Assembly: GCA_034687125.1 (NCBI GenBank)
Contig: JAQGBZ010000057.1
Span: forward strand, 183,060 to 247,059
Source: Neelides folsomi
Taxonomy: Eukaryota > Arthropoda > Collembola > Neelipleona > Neelidae
DNA: 64,000 nucleotides
Direction: 5' to 3'
Positions 12,901 through 27,676 of this stretch are shown piece after piece. Each line of letters starts with the position of its first letter. The stretch's first letter is position 1. Below the pieces are notes generated by a model that searched no databases, was not told where the DNA came from, and saw only the letters and a program-made list of their open reading frames with translations. The position numbers and the translations under genes were made by a program.

Positions 12901-15900
12901 TATCACGCACTTTTATAAATTAACTCATCCAAAGGAAAGATGACGTCTTTCAAACATACACAGTATAACGATACAGTATTAATTTATGAGTATAATGCAA
13001 TAACAAAGTAGACGCTGATATGAGTATGACATACTGGTATGACCATATCGGTATGACCATAAGAGTAACATATCTTGTCTAATGCTCTAAATACTCACAC
13101 AAGGAATCTTTTAGATACTGTTATTTAGGACATTATAGGACCAAACCCTCTATAGGATTTATGAATGCTTGAATAGAATTGAATAGAAGTAAACGGCGGG
13201 GGAAGATTGTCCCTAAAAGTGAGGTTCTCGAAAATGAAATCTGCATATCAAATTTCATTTTATCATCGTGCGGATAGTTTATGAGCCAGGGGGTGATGGC
13301 ATTCATAATAAGCCCCATGCGGACACGACGACGCGACATGTGAACTTCCTCCCTTGTCGGATCGTGACCAAGAAGATCTCGGAGGGGGCGGAAGGGCAAG
13401 GTGGGACATTCGTCTTTTCCTCTCTCTCAACCCACACGAGGTGCTTTTACTTTTACACATCCTCCTCACACGCCTTGGTATTATTACCAATTGAGTCAAA
13501 AAGGATTTTCGGATCTTATCCCACTTTCACGTCCTCTTTACGAACTTTGTTGATGGCTCATGCACTTTCCATAGCTCATAATATTACCCAACGACTTACA
13601 TACATGGAATAACACTACAGGTATTTGGCCTCTTAACTTGCCATATACCGATACTATGTATGTACTATATTTATATGATACATACTCCATGGCCCAATGC
13701 ATTTAGTAAGTATTGGATTCCGTAGGAGCATTTTTACTTAAATGTAAATGTTTACGTGGCGAAGGCATGGAATAATTGATGAGAGAACTTAAGTTGGACG
13801 TGAAGAGAAAGCATCTACTGGATAATGTATAAATACTAAACATTTGATTATCATTACGATGATTTTATATCTTTCAACTCTTGGGGATATTTTAGCTTTC
13901 ACATAAACTTTAATATCGCTATCTTTACTTCCAATAACAAAAAATATTTTTGTATTTAGATACATTTGGGAAAATATTATTATTTGATTATTTTTTTGGC
14001 TTCAACTTGTTATTATTACAATATTGAATTTCCCAATATAAGTGTAAGTGTAACAGGATAAAAGAGTAGATATAGGAAATTGGATCAGCGATATGGACAG
14101 TTGATTGTGGGAAGCAGCGAAGGAGCTCGTTAACTCATTCTGATGGTTCTGGAAATCCTAAAAGACTCGACTTGTAGCTCAGGTTTGTAGAACAAGTGGA
14201 GATTAGGGCGGAGAAATTAGTGGAGATTTTCAAGAGGGAAACTCTTAAGGATTAGAGGAAGTCCGCCAATGGCCGTTCATTCCTATACTAAAAAGAAGGT
14301 ATTCTTGTAAGTAGGGGCTAGTGGCTATACTTAGGAGATTCTCTTCTGCCCCATTACATCTCATTTCCGAGACCCGGTCGTCCCATCCTAATTAACTATT
14401 TAAGCTCTTCCCCACTCCACTGCCCACCCTCCAACTGCCAAATGACCAAAGCTTTGAAATTTAATCCGACTTGGGGATTACTCTGCCTGAGTGGAGTCCA
14501 ACATTTACTTTTAAATATTTTCTCCTGTCCGTTCCAAACCGCACCAAACCATGCCAAACAATCCTTAATACTAAGTAATCTCCATTCGAAAAGTATAGTA
14601 TTTGACGATTCAATTAAAACCCCGCTTTATGAGCTTTTGCTTTTAAAAAACACTATATTTATAAATAATATTTTATGGGTTAACTTTTACACTTTGAGAA
14701 TTTAAGATCATTTGGGCGAAAGATTGGGCGATAAAAGTGAACTTTATCTTAAGGATACCAGTTACTACCTATACTGTATACCATATTAGGTAAGTATATT
14801 TATACGACTTGGTACTTATGTTATGTATTTATACTTAAATATATGGTCCATAACAGTTTATAGTAAAAAAGGTATTTTTACGCGAATCATATTTTATTAT
14901 CTAACTTGATCAAAACATGTCGGTTGCATTTATGGAAAAAATCAATTACACTTTTCTTAGAGCATTGAACAAGTAGTAAATCTTCGTCAACCAACGGTCT
15001 CAAAAAGTTTCTTATATAATAATTTTTTTATATTTATTTAAGGAGCAAGTCTTATCAAAAATGTGGGACAGAAAAGCCAAAGGATAGGTTCAGTTTCTCG
15101 GTCATAAATCCTATCTTCAGGAGACAAATAATCTTGAAAGCTCACCCACGCACACACAAAGCGTCTTCCTTTAAACTCGTAGAGAATAGGTGGACTGTTC
15201 ATCTGCAGAGAGACAATTTGAGTCTAAAACTATTGTTTATTCTTTTGCTGCACTTGGGGGCGAAGACCTGAAGGAATTCACATGAGTGAAAGTTTGTTAG
15301 ACCAACGGGAGGAGTTTAACTATTTCAAAAGAAGAAGTGAAGAAGGAGGAGAAGAAAGAGATGAAAAGGTGAGACAAAGGAAGAGTCCCCCCCCCACTTT
15401 CGTTTCAAAACAGGAGGTTTTCTCCCAAGACCTCTCTTTATTTACAGTATATAAGGATTCCTCCTTTGATCTCGAACCTTCAATTCCCTCAAGATTTCTT
15501 TTCCAATCGGGGAAGTTTTTGAGAAGAAAAGAAGGACGAAGAATAAGATTTGCATACTATCAAATAAAGATAACTGACTACAGCACTAAAAAATATAAAA
15601 TACCAAAAGAATTTAAAAGCTTCTTGATGCAATAAAAACATTTGATCCGCATTAAACATTTATTAGTAATTTTATTAAAACTAATTTAAATAGTGAGTAT
15701 TATAGTTTTATGTATTCTTTCTTTTCTATTATCCTTACGTATATTCACCAGGATTCACCTATCTATAAACAATAGAGTACCCAAATTACATTATAAGGTA
15801 ATTACAAAGTTTTTCAGTATTATTAAATGTTGACATAAATATTTGTAGTAGCTTGAAATAAAGAATAAAAATTAATTAGGAGTATGTATATGAATAATAA

Positions 15901-18900
15901 AAAAGAGTTATCTAAAGATGCCTCATTACTTTCTGCTTATCTTTCTCGGGAGACTTTTTTAAATAGAGAATAAATCTGAAGATTCTAATAGTCTAATTCC
16001 TATAATTTTCCACAGTTAAATCTCCTTTAAAAGGGGTATGGGAAAGTTGGATAAGAGAGGAAGTCTGAAATAATTTTATCAAAAGAAGGAATAAAAGATT
16101 CAAGCTCGTGCACCAAGCCTCCGTCATTTCCCCCATATTGCCCTCTCATATTTCAATTTAATGCGGCCGACACGGAAGAAATCAATGAATAATAGCGACA
16201 TAAAAAGAGACCTCCCCCCATGAATCCCAATCTATTTCAAATAACGTCCCCCAAAATACCCCTCACACAATTTGCCCCCACCGCCATTCACATCCTAAAC
16301 AAATGATGAGAAGAGGGAATCTCTATATTATTTTTATTCCTATTCTCTCACCACCTCATTTCCATTCCCACCCTTGCCCATCCTGCGCCCTCAAATTGAC
16401 CAATTTATCAACCAATGTCTTTACCTTCCACCTCAATTCTCCCCTTCCAATTGGCTTTGAAACAATTTCAATTTATTTTAATTTCATTTGTTATAATTTA
16501 TTGGTAGTATTATATATTTTTTAAAATATAGCATATTAAAGAGATCTGTAGCTATTGTAAAAAGTTGATTAAAAATACAATTGTTAAGAATTATTTTATT
16601 TTCAACGGCTCTATTTCACAATAAAAGCCCTTTAGTATCAGATTGTAATTTTGAAATACTAAAATTTAATGTTAGTATATTATTTAGACGTTAGGAATAC
16701 GTAAACATATTACCTGCCAGAACTCCAAATACAAACAAAGGAATCTTATTACATGCGTACGTGTATTTCATGCTTGAAGGCAACTAATGGATATTGCATT
16801 AGATAGATCTCTTGTTCCTGAGAAGAAAAGACGGGGAAAACAGAGTCAGGTGAAAGTGAAAGGAAATTGACTCACATCGCGTAGAGTAATTTAACATGGA
16901 AAAGGTGAGAGCCGTTTGAGAGCTCCTCATTTGTGAGAAATACACGCCCTTAGTCCCAATTTACAAAGAGAAAACAAAAGGAGGATCGATGAGGTCGGCA
17001 GGCGTGAGAGATGGATGTCCAAATTGTACCAAGAACTTCCACTCAGGTGAATTCCCCCCAACTTCATTTGTCTCCCTAAACATGAAGGGAAAATTGAAGA
17101 TGGACGTGGAAAGTCAGACGCTTTGTACATTTTAAAAATCCTCTCTCATGATTCATAATTCATCTCGCACCTTTGAGCCGAGAAGTGTATATAAAATATC
17201 CGAAATGCATTCTTTAATGCTTTCAACTTTCAAGTGTCCCCGGTTATTCCGCCCATTAAAAAGCGTATGACTCTTCCAGCTCATTGCTAACTTCACTTAA
17301 ATCTCGCTCCAATGGCCAGAGAAGACTTAAAGAGTCGCCACGAGGAAGACATATCCTTCTTGCTTGCTCAGCTCCCCCCAATCCCACCTCAACCTTCCTC
17401 AACGAGGTCATAACAGTAAGTCATATTAGAACTAATCCGCCCCAATCGACTTCATTAACTTCCAAACACTCCTATTATTATTATCATGGTTTTACACGCT
17501 CCCCCATATCTCGCCTTTACAGGATTATAAATCATAAATCTTACAATACGGGCTGAGAATCTTACGAAATAAGGCCAAAGGATTTCCCTTTAAAGCCCAT
17601 TTAACTTTCTCCAATATAAACTACATTACATCTATCTTCTCTTACGCCACATTTACACTTGTTAATAAACATTACTCTTCAACAATTACCTCGTTTCATA
17701 TCATGTCTCGTGCACATTATATTTCATTCAGGTTCTTCCTACTATCAAATGTATCGTTATTTATGATTAAACACCCCAATTTTAACTATTAGTTATATGA
17801 AAATATTGTAGGATCACAATAGTTCAGGTAAAACGAACTATTTATATTTAGTTGAATCCAGGAGGTTATGAATCTTCCTTTGTTAGCTTCGAGTTATGTG
17901 GATGTAAGACATTCACTCGTCAGTTCATTTATGCTTGTCAAAGCGATGAGTTCCTCTTCACGTCAATTCTCTAAAGCGAGAATATCTGTGGTTGAATAAA
18001 AGTATTGATTTTCCTTTAACCACAATTAAATACAGTTCCCTCATTCAGCACAAAGTTAAGTTAAGTACCATAATCATCATCAAATCATCATTCCACAATA
18101 TACGATATGCATTAAGCTGAATTATGGCGTTTAATGTGAAAGTTTATTTCTTTATAAAGGGCAGTTTGTTTTATTAAACTAATATGTATCGTGTGCTAAA
18201 ATTACCTGCCGCATTTAAATGAAATACTGTGTAAGACAAGAAAGGCAAAGGGCAAGAAAACTTCACCCGGAAATCTCCAAATCATAAATTAAAGTTAGGA
18301 GGGCGGAAATTAGAAGCGGAATATTAATATAGGAAATATGGATATAATTTCACCTTCCTCCTTTAATGGACTTGGAGGCCGTTTTGAAAATGAAAACCTT
18401 CCAATTCATCCAAAGTAATTCGGGTATTATTCATGAATTGAGAACTCTGTTGGAATTCCTAAACTCAAGGAAGTATCTCATTCTCATATTCCATTTAAAG
18501 GTGAAATGGAAACGGTAAGAGGAGGAAAATGGGGGAATAAATCTTTGTAAAGATGCCTCATTAGCCATAACTAACAGAAAATGAAGATTCTATGCAACTA
18601 ATGTTTCCGCTCATATTACAAATCCTCCTATAAAATTACATGTACAATCCAATTTAAACTGCAAATATTAATGTATAACTTTAACAATGTTAAATACATA
18701 ATACAGAATGTTAAATGTATTTCCTTTACAATAGCTTATAATATTCCTTTATAGTACGATAGCTAATGTTAAATAATTTATATTAATGAATTGTTCAAAA
18801 GTTTGTATAAGATAAATACTCGTTCCATTATGATTTGCAGTATTCATTAAGCGAAATATTGATTATTTAGAAACAACTGAAACAAGAGTGGATTTTGTGA

Positions 18901-20500
18901 TTAGATGAAGGAGGAAACTGTCTATTTGATAGGATTCAAAAGATTTAAGTAGCGTAAATAAATTATAATCGCTCCTGTCTCAGTCCGTCGAATAACCTTA
19001 TAGGAACTCGAGGATTCATAAATGGAATTTTGAAGCAGGGAGACGATTGTGCGTGGGATGTTTATGCATGTTTGTTTTGGCGTATCCGTGTACGATACCT
19101 TTAATAAGAGAAGGATCCCATTAAGCAGAATCCATTCTACGTAAATAAATATTATGTATGAATTTGTGTCTGTGTGTGGGCCTGAGAGAATGTAAATAAA
19201 TAATAAAGAGATAGAGTCAGAGACGTGAATATGTGAGGAGAGAAAGTTTTCCGGTCGCGAGAGAGGCGGATGTGTAAGTGGAGCAAGAGCTTCCTCCAAC
19301 CCCAACTTAATAAAAGAATATTCGCATGTTGGGGGTAATCATGGGGTCCTTTGATGCTCCGAGGGATCACTTCTCTCCGTACGGACATTAACTATGCATT
19401 ATCATCCAAACTCCTATCACATCAACCAGCTGCCACTCACAACACCCATTTTAAATAATGTGCGTAATATCCCAACTAATCGCCGGGTCAGAGTCTCCTC
19501 TATTTTTAGTCAAAAGCCTCAAAAGGACATGAATTAAAGATCCTAATGAGAATTGATTATTTTTTACTCAATTTATCATAATAATCATTTGAATTTTTCC
19601 GACCAAGAGGAATTTATAAAATATTATCATACGTTGGTTAAATGGCTAATGTATTTTTAATCGATTGAATGGGAAATGCATAGGAAATGTTTAGCCATGA
19701 AACCTGTCAACTTTGTTAATTTTTATTTTTCGTACCATTTTTATCCAGTTTAATCATTTGAGTAAAATTTTGTTAAATAGGATGATTGATTGAACTGTAA
19801 GTAGTCCAAAGCATGAGAAAGTGTGTGCGTGAACTTTAAGAAAATCCTTTTCATTTGAACTAATTTAAGTTATAATTTATTCCTGTTTAAAAACTTTCTC
19901 AATTCCATGTCTCCATTACGACTCTTATAGGACTTGGGGTTTGTATAAAACTCCGAAGGACCTTGAGACAAATTATCCTTATATGACAAACTCGAGAGTT
20001 CGAACATCTCGGGGTATTAGTGATCGTAAAATGGAAAGGACGTAAATGCCTCCTGTGGCCCACCCGGCGTCGACTTGAAAATTTAAAGACCTGGCTGATC
20101 TTGATTTGAACGGAGATGGTCGGAACGGGGGTGGAATGTTAATCCCGGCCCGGTAGTTCCTACAACACTAAACAGAAGAGCAAAGAGTTAAATGAAAGCG
20201 AGACAATTTGGAGTGGCGGTTAAAAGTTTCGTTAGTTGAGTGTTTGGGAATGAAAGTCGATTGGTTCTTTTTTTAGGAATTTCTCGGCCGCCCCGGTCTC
20301 CGCCCGCTGAATAAGACGGCCCAATTTAATGGAGAGGAGCACGAAAGGTTTTGGCACACTTGGCACAATAACTCAGTTCGACCCCAAATTGTTAAGAAGA
20401 GAATGGGCTTCATAATGAGTCGAGGGATCCGAAACGACTTTCCCTCTACCAAACTATCCATTCCCTTCTCAAACAACAAAAACCTCAATTCTCAAATCAC
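9991..20500. other. Gene-free spacer with weak exon-like islands
   Basis: Mostly AT-rich spacer. Two islands were examined. At 10166-10281 a good polypyrimidine tract and CAG acceptor precede an open frame on the plus strand. At 13260-13420 a GC-rich patch is open in several frames on both strands. Neither matches a family I know. A short direct repeat (ggtatgaccata, twice with a 14-base period) lies at 13036-13061. No RNA gene was seen. Confidence 0.4.
13036..13061. repeat. Short direct repeat, 14-base period
   Basis: The 12-base word ggtatgaccata occurs at 13036-13047 and again at 13050-13061. It is a minor local duplication in AT-rich spacer. Confidence 0.6.
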
Positions 20501-22721
20501 GTTCATTTCAAATTCCGCAAACCCAAATACCTATTAGGTATACAGATCCTCTGAAAACAATAATGTAATAATTCTCGAGAATGAAAATCCAGACAAACAA
20601 TTTAAATACCATTAATTAAATTAAGGAAATAAGTAGAAAGTTATAACTGAAACTTTTGCTTTTAAAAGAAAGCTTTTTACTGTAGAATAAGTTAAGCACT
20701 TAAAAATATGTTAACTATATGTTTTATAATATACCGCACCTCAAATAATAATATATATATGTAAATTCGATCATTTTTATTTCCGTTATGGGATATTTTC
20801 TCAATTTATGGCCCTTCTAACTACATAAATATAAAGATAAATATTATTTGAAGAATGAATAATAATAATATTTGAAACCATTTCAATTACATATTACGTA
20901 TTTCGTATTCTACGTGCTTCTTTTATTTTCTTTCTATTCATGGGATGTCTATTTCCGTTTTATCATAAAGATGGAATAGAACTTTATTCATAAATATTAT
21001 ATAGAAGTGATATATTTGATCTGAAGCAATTCGGAACAACCAATTCATGTAAATCATACATTTTATATTTTAACTTTTTATCATATTTCTTTACTTTGTT
21101 TGAATAAAGTATAAATTAGAAAGGTAATGTGGGTATTATATAAGATGTATTTACATTATATCTATGTATGTTATTATAAAGATGATAATAAGGTTGGGCG
21201 GTTCTGACACTGAAATATAACTAGACTGAAAATGCACGAATTCGGCGCAAATAAAGGTAAAATCCTTCCTATCTTATATAACCAAATGTGTCTTGATAAA
21301 CTTGAGAAAGTTATGATTACCATTAAATAAACAGGCGGGGAACAAGAATTCGTAAATAAATAGTAATTACTTTTAACGGCCTCACATTAAGTAAAATGAG
21401 TGTGTATTAAATGTCAATTTATATCCCATTTGATTACTCTGTATCGCTCTATCACGATACATTACATTAAATAATTATTGCTCTCTCACTGTTACATATC
21501 GTCAGCATATAAACCCAAGTTAAATATCACGGCTGGAATTTTGAAAAAAAATATTTCCCGAAAAGTCATTTAGGGATCTTAATGCGGAGGTTGAAATTCA
21601 ATAAAACTGGGCGAATGTTTCGAAAATGAGATTTTAATGGCCTTTCAAAATCCGAATTCTCCTAACGAAATAAGTCCATTACCTTCTTAATACAATTTAA
21701 GTCAAAACATAAAGAGAGTCATTTGTATCCCGCAGAACATCTTTTATTGTCGTCCGAATGCTTTCCTTATTTCCCTTCCGTGCGTTCAAACCCAGAACAT
21801 GAAGGAATTTGGGGCAAGAACCATTTTACTTATAATTATTACTCTCTTCGCATTCTTTCCATGGACGTGGAAAAGTACAGATAGGAATTTCTCTTTCTTT
21901 CTTCACACAAACTCTCACAAGTTTCCTCATTGTTACTTTTAAGTATATTAGATAAGTAAGTTTGGGAAATTTCTTCATGAGTATCATGAGTTTCCTCTCA
22001 GCCCTTATTATACAACATAAATATCCGTACATAAGAACATAGTGCAAGCTTCTAGAAACCAGTTCTCCATTATGCATATGGTGATATGGCATTGTCAGGT
22101 AGCGATGAATTTTCAAAGGCGAAATATATGAGATAAAGATTCAAAATGAAAAGTTGTGCGGGATGAGTTATGGGATGTATTCTTTGAGTATTCTCATCTA
22201 CTTTTTCTCCGTCTCTCTCGACCTCGAATTCAAAGTAGGAACTTACCTGGAAAGAAGAGGATTCCCAAGGCGAACACCAAACTTTTCCCCATTCTCTCAT
22301 AGGCGATGGCTCAAAAATGAATTGTGTCCCTCATCAACTTCTAATCGTCATCAAGTTTTCCGACTGACACACTCACAGGACCTGGAAAATAAACCCATTC
22401 TATAAACGTCCGTGTCAACAAAATTTCACTTACTCAGACTCTTTGGGGAATTTCTTTCAATTCAAACTTTTAAGGAGGTATTTACCTAATACAAGACAAG
22501 TCAATAGAAAGCAAAGTGAAACTTTGGGACATCTTCGCTTAATTCTAATGCAAAATGCAATACTTACAGTCATGTAAGCTCTAATGCTAATATTCACAAA
22601 GGGAGCTTTGTAAACATATGTAAATTAAATCAGGTATATTTACATACATATGTATGTATATAATATATAACTAACTTCAGTGTGCTATAATTTAATCAAT
22701 TCATGTAAATATTTAAACATT

Positions 22722-22758
22722 ATTATTTATTTTTATTATTATTTATTTTTATTATTAT
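22722..22758. repeat. 16-base tandem repeat
   Basis: The unit attatttatttttatt is present twice, head to tail (22722-22737 and 22738-22753), followed by a partial third copy. Confidence 0.85.
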
Positions 22759-25700
22759 CTACTTATGCAAGCATGCCTATACAAATAATACCTTACTGAA
22801 CTTTGATTTGCTGATTTTGGTTCTACAGAGAGAAGTAGAAATCCAAAATCACGTTGAAAAAGATCATACACATAACATAACAAGTTGCAATTTACTTATG
22901 TATGTATGTGCATAAATATTTGACAATTTATACATTACATAGAGTAGACAAATAGGAAAATGTATAGGTACATAGAGTTTTCAATTGATATTTGCAAATA
23001 TTGTTGAAACTCATTAGTCTTATTTTCCTTGAAACAGAACGATTGAGCCAATTTGTCTCTGCTGTGTAAATAAAAGTCTGAATAAATATTAGCTCAATTA
23101 TACTAATATTTTCCATGTTTCATTTCCTCTCGAGAGCAGGGCGAGTGAAAAGGTCTGGGAATGGGGAGAACAAAACCTTGATTTTTCTTCCGAGCCAATT
23201 TGAATACAAATAAAGTGGGAGTGCAAGAAAAGCCAATTCTTCTTTTCCCAACTCCGCCTTCGACAACTTTCTCTCCTAATTACTTTGAGATCCGGAAATG
23301 AGAATTTTTCTCATCTCAGCGAAAAAGTCTCTCATTAAACGTGACGGCGGCGTTGAGGACGTCGAGAGGACGACGGAATGAGAATGAGAATGGATGAGCG
23401 GAGACCTTGGGAGACACAAGCTCAGAGGAGTGAACACTAATTTATAGATTCTAAGCCCATTTCTCAACTTACGGCCGACTCCAAGAATTAAAGAGTCAAA
23501 AGTTTGAAAGCACAAACCTCCATTCCGACTATTTACCCTTGTTGAAAAATCAAGAAATTGAATTTTCTTTTTTAAATTATAATCTCTTTTTTCAACAGTT
23601 CTTAAGCAAATATACAATTTTAAACCTTTGTGCAAAATTGCTCATGCAAACCAAACGCTTTTACCTTTTCTCAAAGTTCTCACCATTCAGTATGGTATTC
23701 ATTTTTGCTCATATTTAAAAAAATACTTTAACTTTTATTAGACTTAATTTATGTAGGTATTGTACCTACACAATATACTATAGTTGTTTTTTATTCTCAT
23801 ATAAAAGTAAATTGAGAAATAGTGTTGAGAATTTATAAGGGGAAAATATTAGTTGGTAAATAATGAATTTGTAGGTGTTTGAACCCGATGAAGGTTCTTT
23901 GAAAATTTCAGCCCATTTCTCAAATTATATAAAGAAATGAGGAAGTTATAAGGAGAATAAAATCCTCAGCTGTGTGTGAATGACGGAATGATGACTCTCT
24001 GACACGCGGGTGAAATTCTTCACGTCTTTGCGGCTCTCTCCAAAGAAAAGTGGTCGTATTTGTATGCGGAGGGAGTGGAAGCTTTCTCTCATTTCACCTC
24101 CACTTCCCTCCTTTGTCTTTGATTTTGAGAGGAAGTTGATGTATTATCTATACGCGGAAACACTCGGGAGGAGAATCCTCAGCGAATTGGAAGTAGCTGA
24201 GGAGGAGAATTCAGATTCACAATGATGGGAGAAGCTGGACGTGGTCGCGAGGAGAATTAAATTCTCCTTTTCAACACGGAAGGACCCAAAGAAAGGGATT
24301 TTTCATTCAGAGGGACAAACTCACGATCCGACCATTTTTACATTTAAACCAAAATTGGCCTTTTCAAAAATAGAGAATGAAATGAATCCGCGTCTCCAAC
24401 CCCGCTTTTTCACACTGTGGAGAAGGAAATAACTTTTTCTTTTCTTTTTAATATAAAGTTCTTTTCCATGATTTACCGTCGGCATTATTGCTGCATTGGG
24501 AGGAGTAGCATAATAAATTTTTCTTTAACGATATTTATTTCAACTATATCTACTTAACTCCTACGTGTTGATGCACAAAACCTTGTTTTGTTTCAAGTAC
24601 CTATATTGGAATGGGTCAATAAATGTTGAAACTCATAGCAGGAATCAATACTTACTAATGAAACTTCCAGTAAATATTGTTATATCAAACAAGCACGCGA
24701 ACTTTCCTTGATTTTGAAAGAAATTCTTAATTTAATTTTTCCCAAGGTCGGAAAATTTTGCTAATTTCATAAAGTTTCAAAAAGCGTGCCAAATTGGGAA
24801 AAATATTTAGAAAAAATTACCAATTCATGTTCCAATTCTTCCAAGGTTGAATCGGTGAAACGTGTGAAAACTTGAGATTCCACACTTTTGCAAATAAAAA
24901 ACTTGTCAAATTGTGTTGTTATCCCAGAAGTGTGTCTGAATGTGATGGATGTCGTTTATTGAAGATGGTTCATTGGAGATGGTTCATTGAAGACGGTTGT
25001 TGTTCTCACGGCGTTGTAAGTGGAAGTGAAGGAGAAAGTGGAGGGAGAGGGAAACAAGCCGGGTGGTTCGCTTACACGCAACTCCTCCAAAATCCTCTTG
25101 TCGGGTTGTCGAGGTGAGTGAGTCCTCCTCCAACTCTGCCCGAAACTTAATGCGGAGATGTGAAGAGCGGGTCCGAAGTTCTCACTGTCGGATGTGTTTG
25201 AGAAGATGAGGGCCTTCCTCATTGTTTCCTCTCTCTTTGTCATCATTTCGAGAGCAACAAGGCTCGGAATTCAATCTCGTGGCATCTCAGCAAATTCCCC
25301 CAAATCAAAAATGAAGAAGAGGATCTTCAAACTGGAAATCCTCTTACATGTCCATCCAACCATGTCCATCTTATACATTTCCCATTCTCTACAAAATTGG
25401 ACGCGGGTTAAAAGAAAATCTTTAGGGCTTGAGATAAAGTAAATGCTTTTAAGATCCCTCGTGGTTTCCTTCAACTCACGTCAAGAGCTAAAATGAAATT
25501 TGGAAATAAAATGGAAAATGTGCTCATCCGAGTATATTGCATATTATTTTCATATTTGATATCAAATAAATTAAAATAATTCAATTTAAACAAAGGAAAT
25601 TACAAACATCATTTTTTAAATAAGGCCTAAAATGGTATAAAAATGCATGGTAAGAAATTGCAAACAGGTGCTTTAAATTTACAACATCTTTTACTTTACA

Positions 25701-27633
25701 AAGCCTTATTCATTTTTTTCATTTAATTTCGAGGAAATAAGCTTTGAGAAATTTTAAGCATGAAAGGAGTATTTAAGCCCATTATTTCCCGTGTCCCCTT
25801 TTCTACTTATTTCAAGATTGTAAGTTTTGTGAAGGAGTGATGAAAAAAATCGGGTTAAGGAAGTTGCAAAAACTCCGTCGTTCCAACTCTTAATACCATA
25901 AAGGGAAGAAGATGGGAATTTGCGAAGTTCATATTGTATAACAAGATGAAAATTTGAAAAACAAGAAAGCTTCTCATTCTTTCTTATTTTTCTCTCAATG
26001 GCCTTCCTCAATCCCATTCTCTCCCTCACTCCCTTTTGACATAAGTCTTATAAGGAGAACATGTCTTTGGCTTCCACTCCGCTTCGCAAGTAAATACATA
26101 ACATACATTTCCCCTTGAAGAAAGTGGATAGAAAGGAATTGAATTTTTCATGGGAAATTATAATGAAAGCACCTGACAGAGCTGAATGACCTCTTCAATA
26201 TTCTCCAAATTCTCTTAGACCCTTGAAGCTTTCTATTTCTATACAATGAGAACTTTTTTGCATATCACCTTTACCCTCTCAAAATTTATTTTTTGCAAAT
26301 TGAACTTTCTAATAGGAAACGGAGAGCTTCTTCAAATATTCACATAACTCTCATGACAAGGATGAGAATGGGGTTCGCTTGGCCCTTACAACTTCCCTTG
26401 AATTATCTGTAGATAGGAAATTGAGGTTGGGTCTTCCTTCATGCCAATTCACCACTAGAATCGGAGATTTCTTAAGGTTTCTTTATGTGGGGCATTGGGG
26501 GGAAAGGTTGTGTTCAACAAATTGAAATTCCAAAAAATTGAAAAATATTCACATAACTCTTCAAAATTTTGAATGGGAAATGAGATTTCTCCTCCGTTCG
26601 GCAATTCTCATTGAGATCGAGTTAAATAATATAAAAAATTTATAACATAATAAAATCATTTTTATTCAAAAAATGGGAGTTGGAAAAGTTCACCTTCATA
26701 AATAAAGTGATTCTCAGATTTTCATTTAACTCGAAGTATAGGTATAATATTCCCTTGGTCGAGAAGGAATGTGATGTGGGAATATAGAACAATAAGATTG
26801 TGTATAATGTAAGTGGTTTATTGATCGGGCGGGATCGAATGAAAGAATTTCTCATGTTCGCATCCTTCTGTTGGGGCCATGCCAAATTGCAATTAAAAAT
26901 TGGCAATCAATCCATTTCAAATAGTTTCCCTATATTCTACTCATATAACTACTTAATTCCTTTGTTACGTAATATTAGTATACATTCTGTATGGTATAGT
27001 ATATTATTAGTATATTTGGACTTTCCACTCCTCCTGTGTAGATTATTGGCCTTTGGGTTGGAGGGGAATTGGGAGTTGAGCCAAGGGATTTATAATATCA
27101 AAGTATCTCTCAGGGTAAGGACCCATTTATGAGGGAGATAAGGGATCATAATAATCCAATTCACTCTTCCTAAGCTCATCAAGAGCGGGTTAAAGAGCCA
27201 ATTATGGATCATTATTACATTACCCTTTGTGCCGTCTTCCCGCATCCTTCCGAATCCATAATACTTATTAAGTAGCTGCGAGATTCCTCTCCCGAATTTC
27301 ACTCTCTTTAATTTATCCTTTTAATTATTTTTAATCATTCGCTCTTTGAGAGATTTCCTCATAAGAATAGGACGGTTCTTCAAAGTCGCTCAATTATCGC
27401 AATTATGTGCGGGGCCTTTCTTCATTGACAAAAGAACCTCTCAGCTCCAGCCGTTCCATTTCATCCCTAATTAACCAATTGAAAAAGAAGAAACTATTAA
27501 GAAATTATCATCATTCTGCTCCAATTCGGCCATATTGACCTTTCACATTTAAATATTAAACATAACATTGCTATTTATATAGCAATAATATTTAGACAAT
27601 TAATAATACTATTTTATATTAACAATATATAAA

Positions 27634-27676
27634 CAATGTCTAAAATATTATTAGATAAATAATATTTTAGACATTG
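27634..27676. repeat. Perfect 19-bp inverted repeat with 5-base loop
   Basis: The left arm caatgtctaaaatattatt (27634-27652) is the exact reverse complement of 27658-27676, separated by agata. A related partial copy of the right arm (aataatatttagacaat) lies about 75 bases upstream near 27583. It may be a remnant of a small inverted-repeat element. Confidence 0.85.

Noticed and set aside
18922-19388. Minus-strand open frames of 78-127 codons
   Set aside because: Low-complexity, leucine/serine/isoleucine-rich translations without domains or splice context.
24872-25246. GC-richer island with a GTGAGT donor-like site at about 25114
   Set aside because: No acceptor-bounded frame with a recognisable product on either strand.
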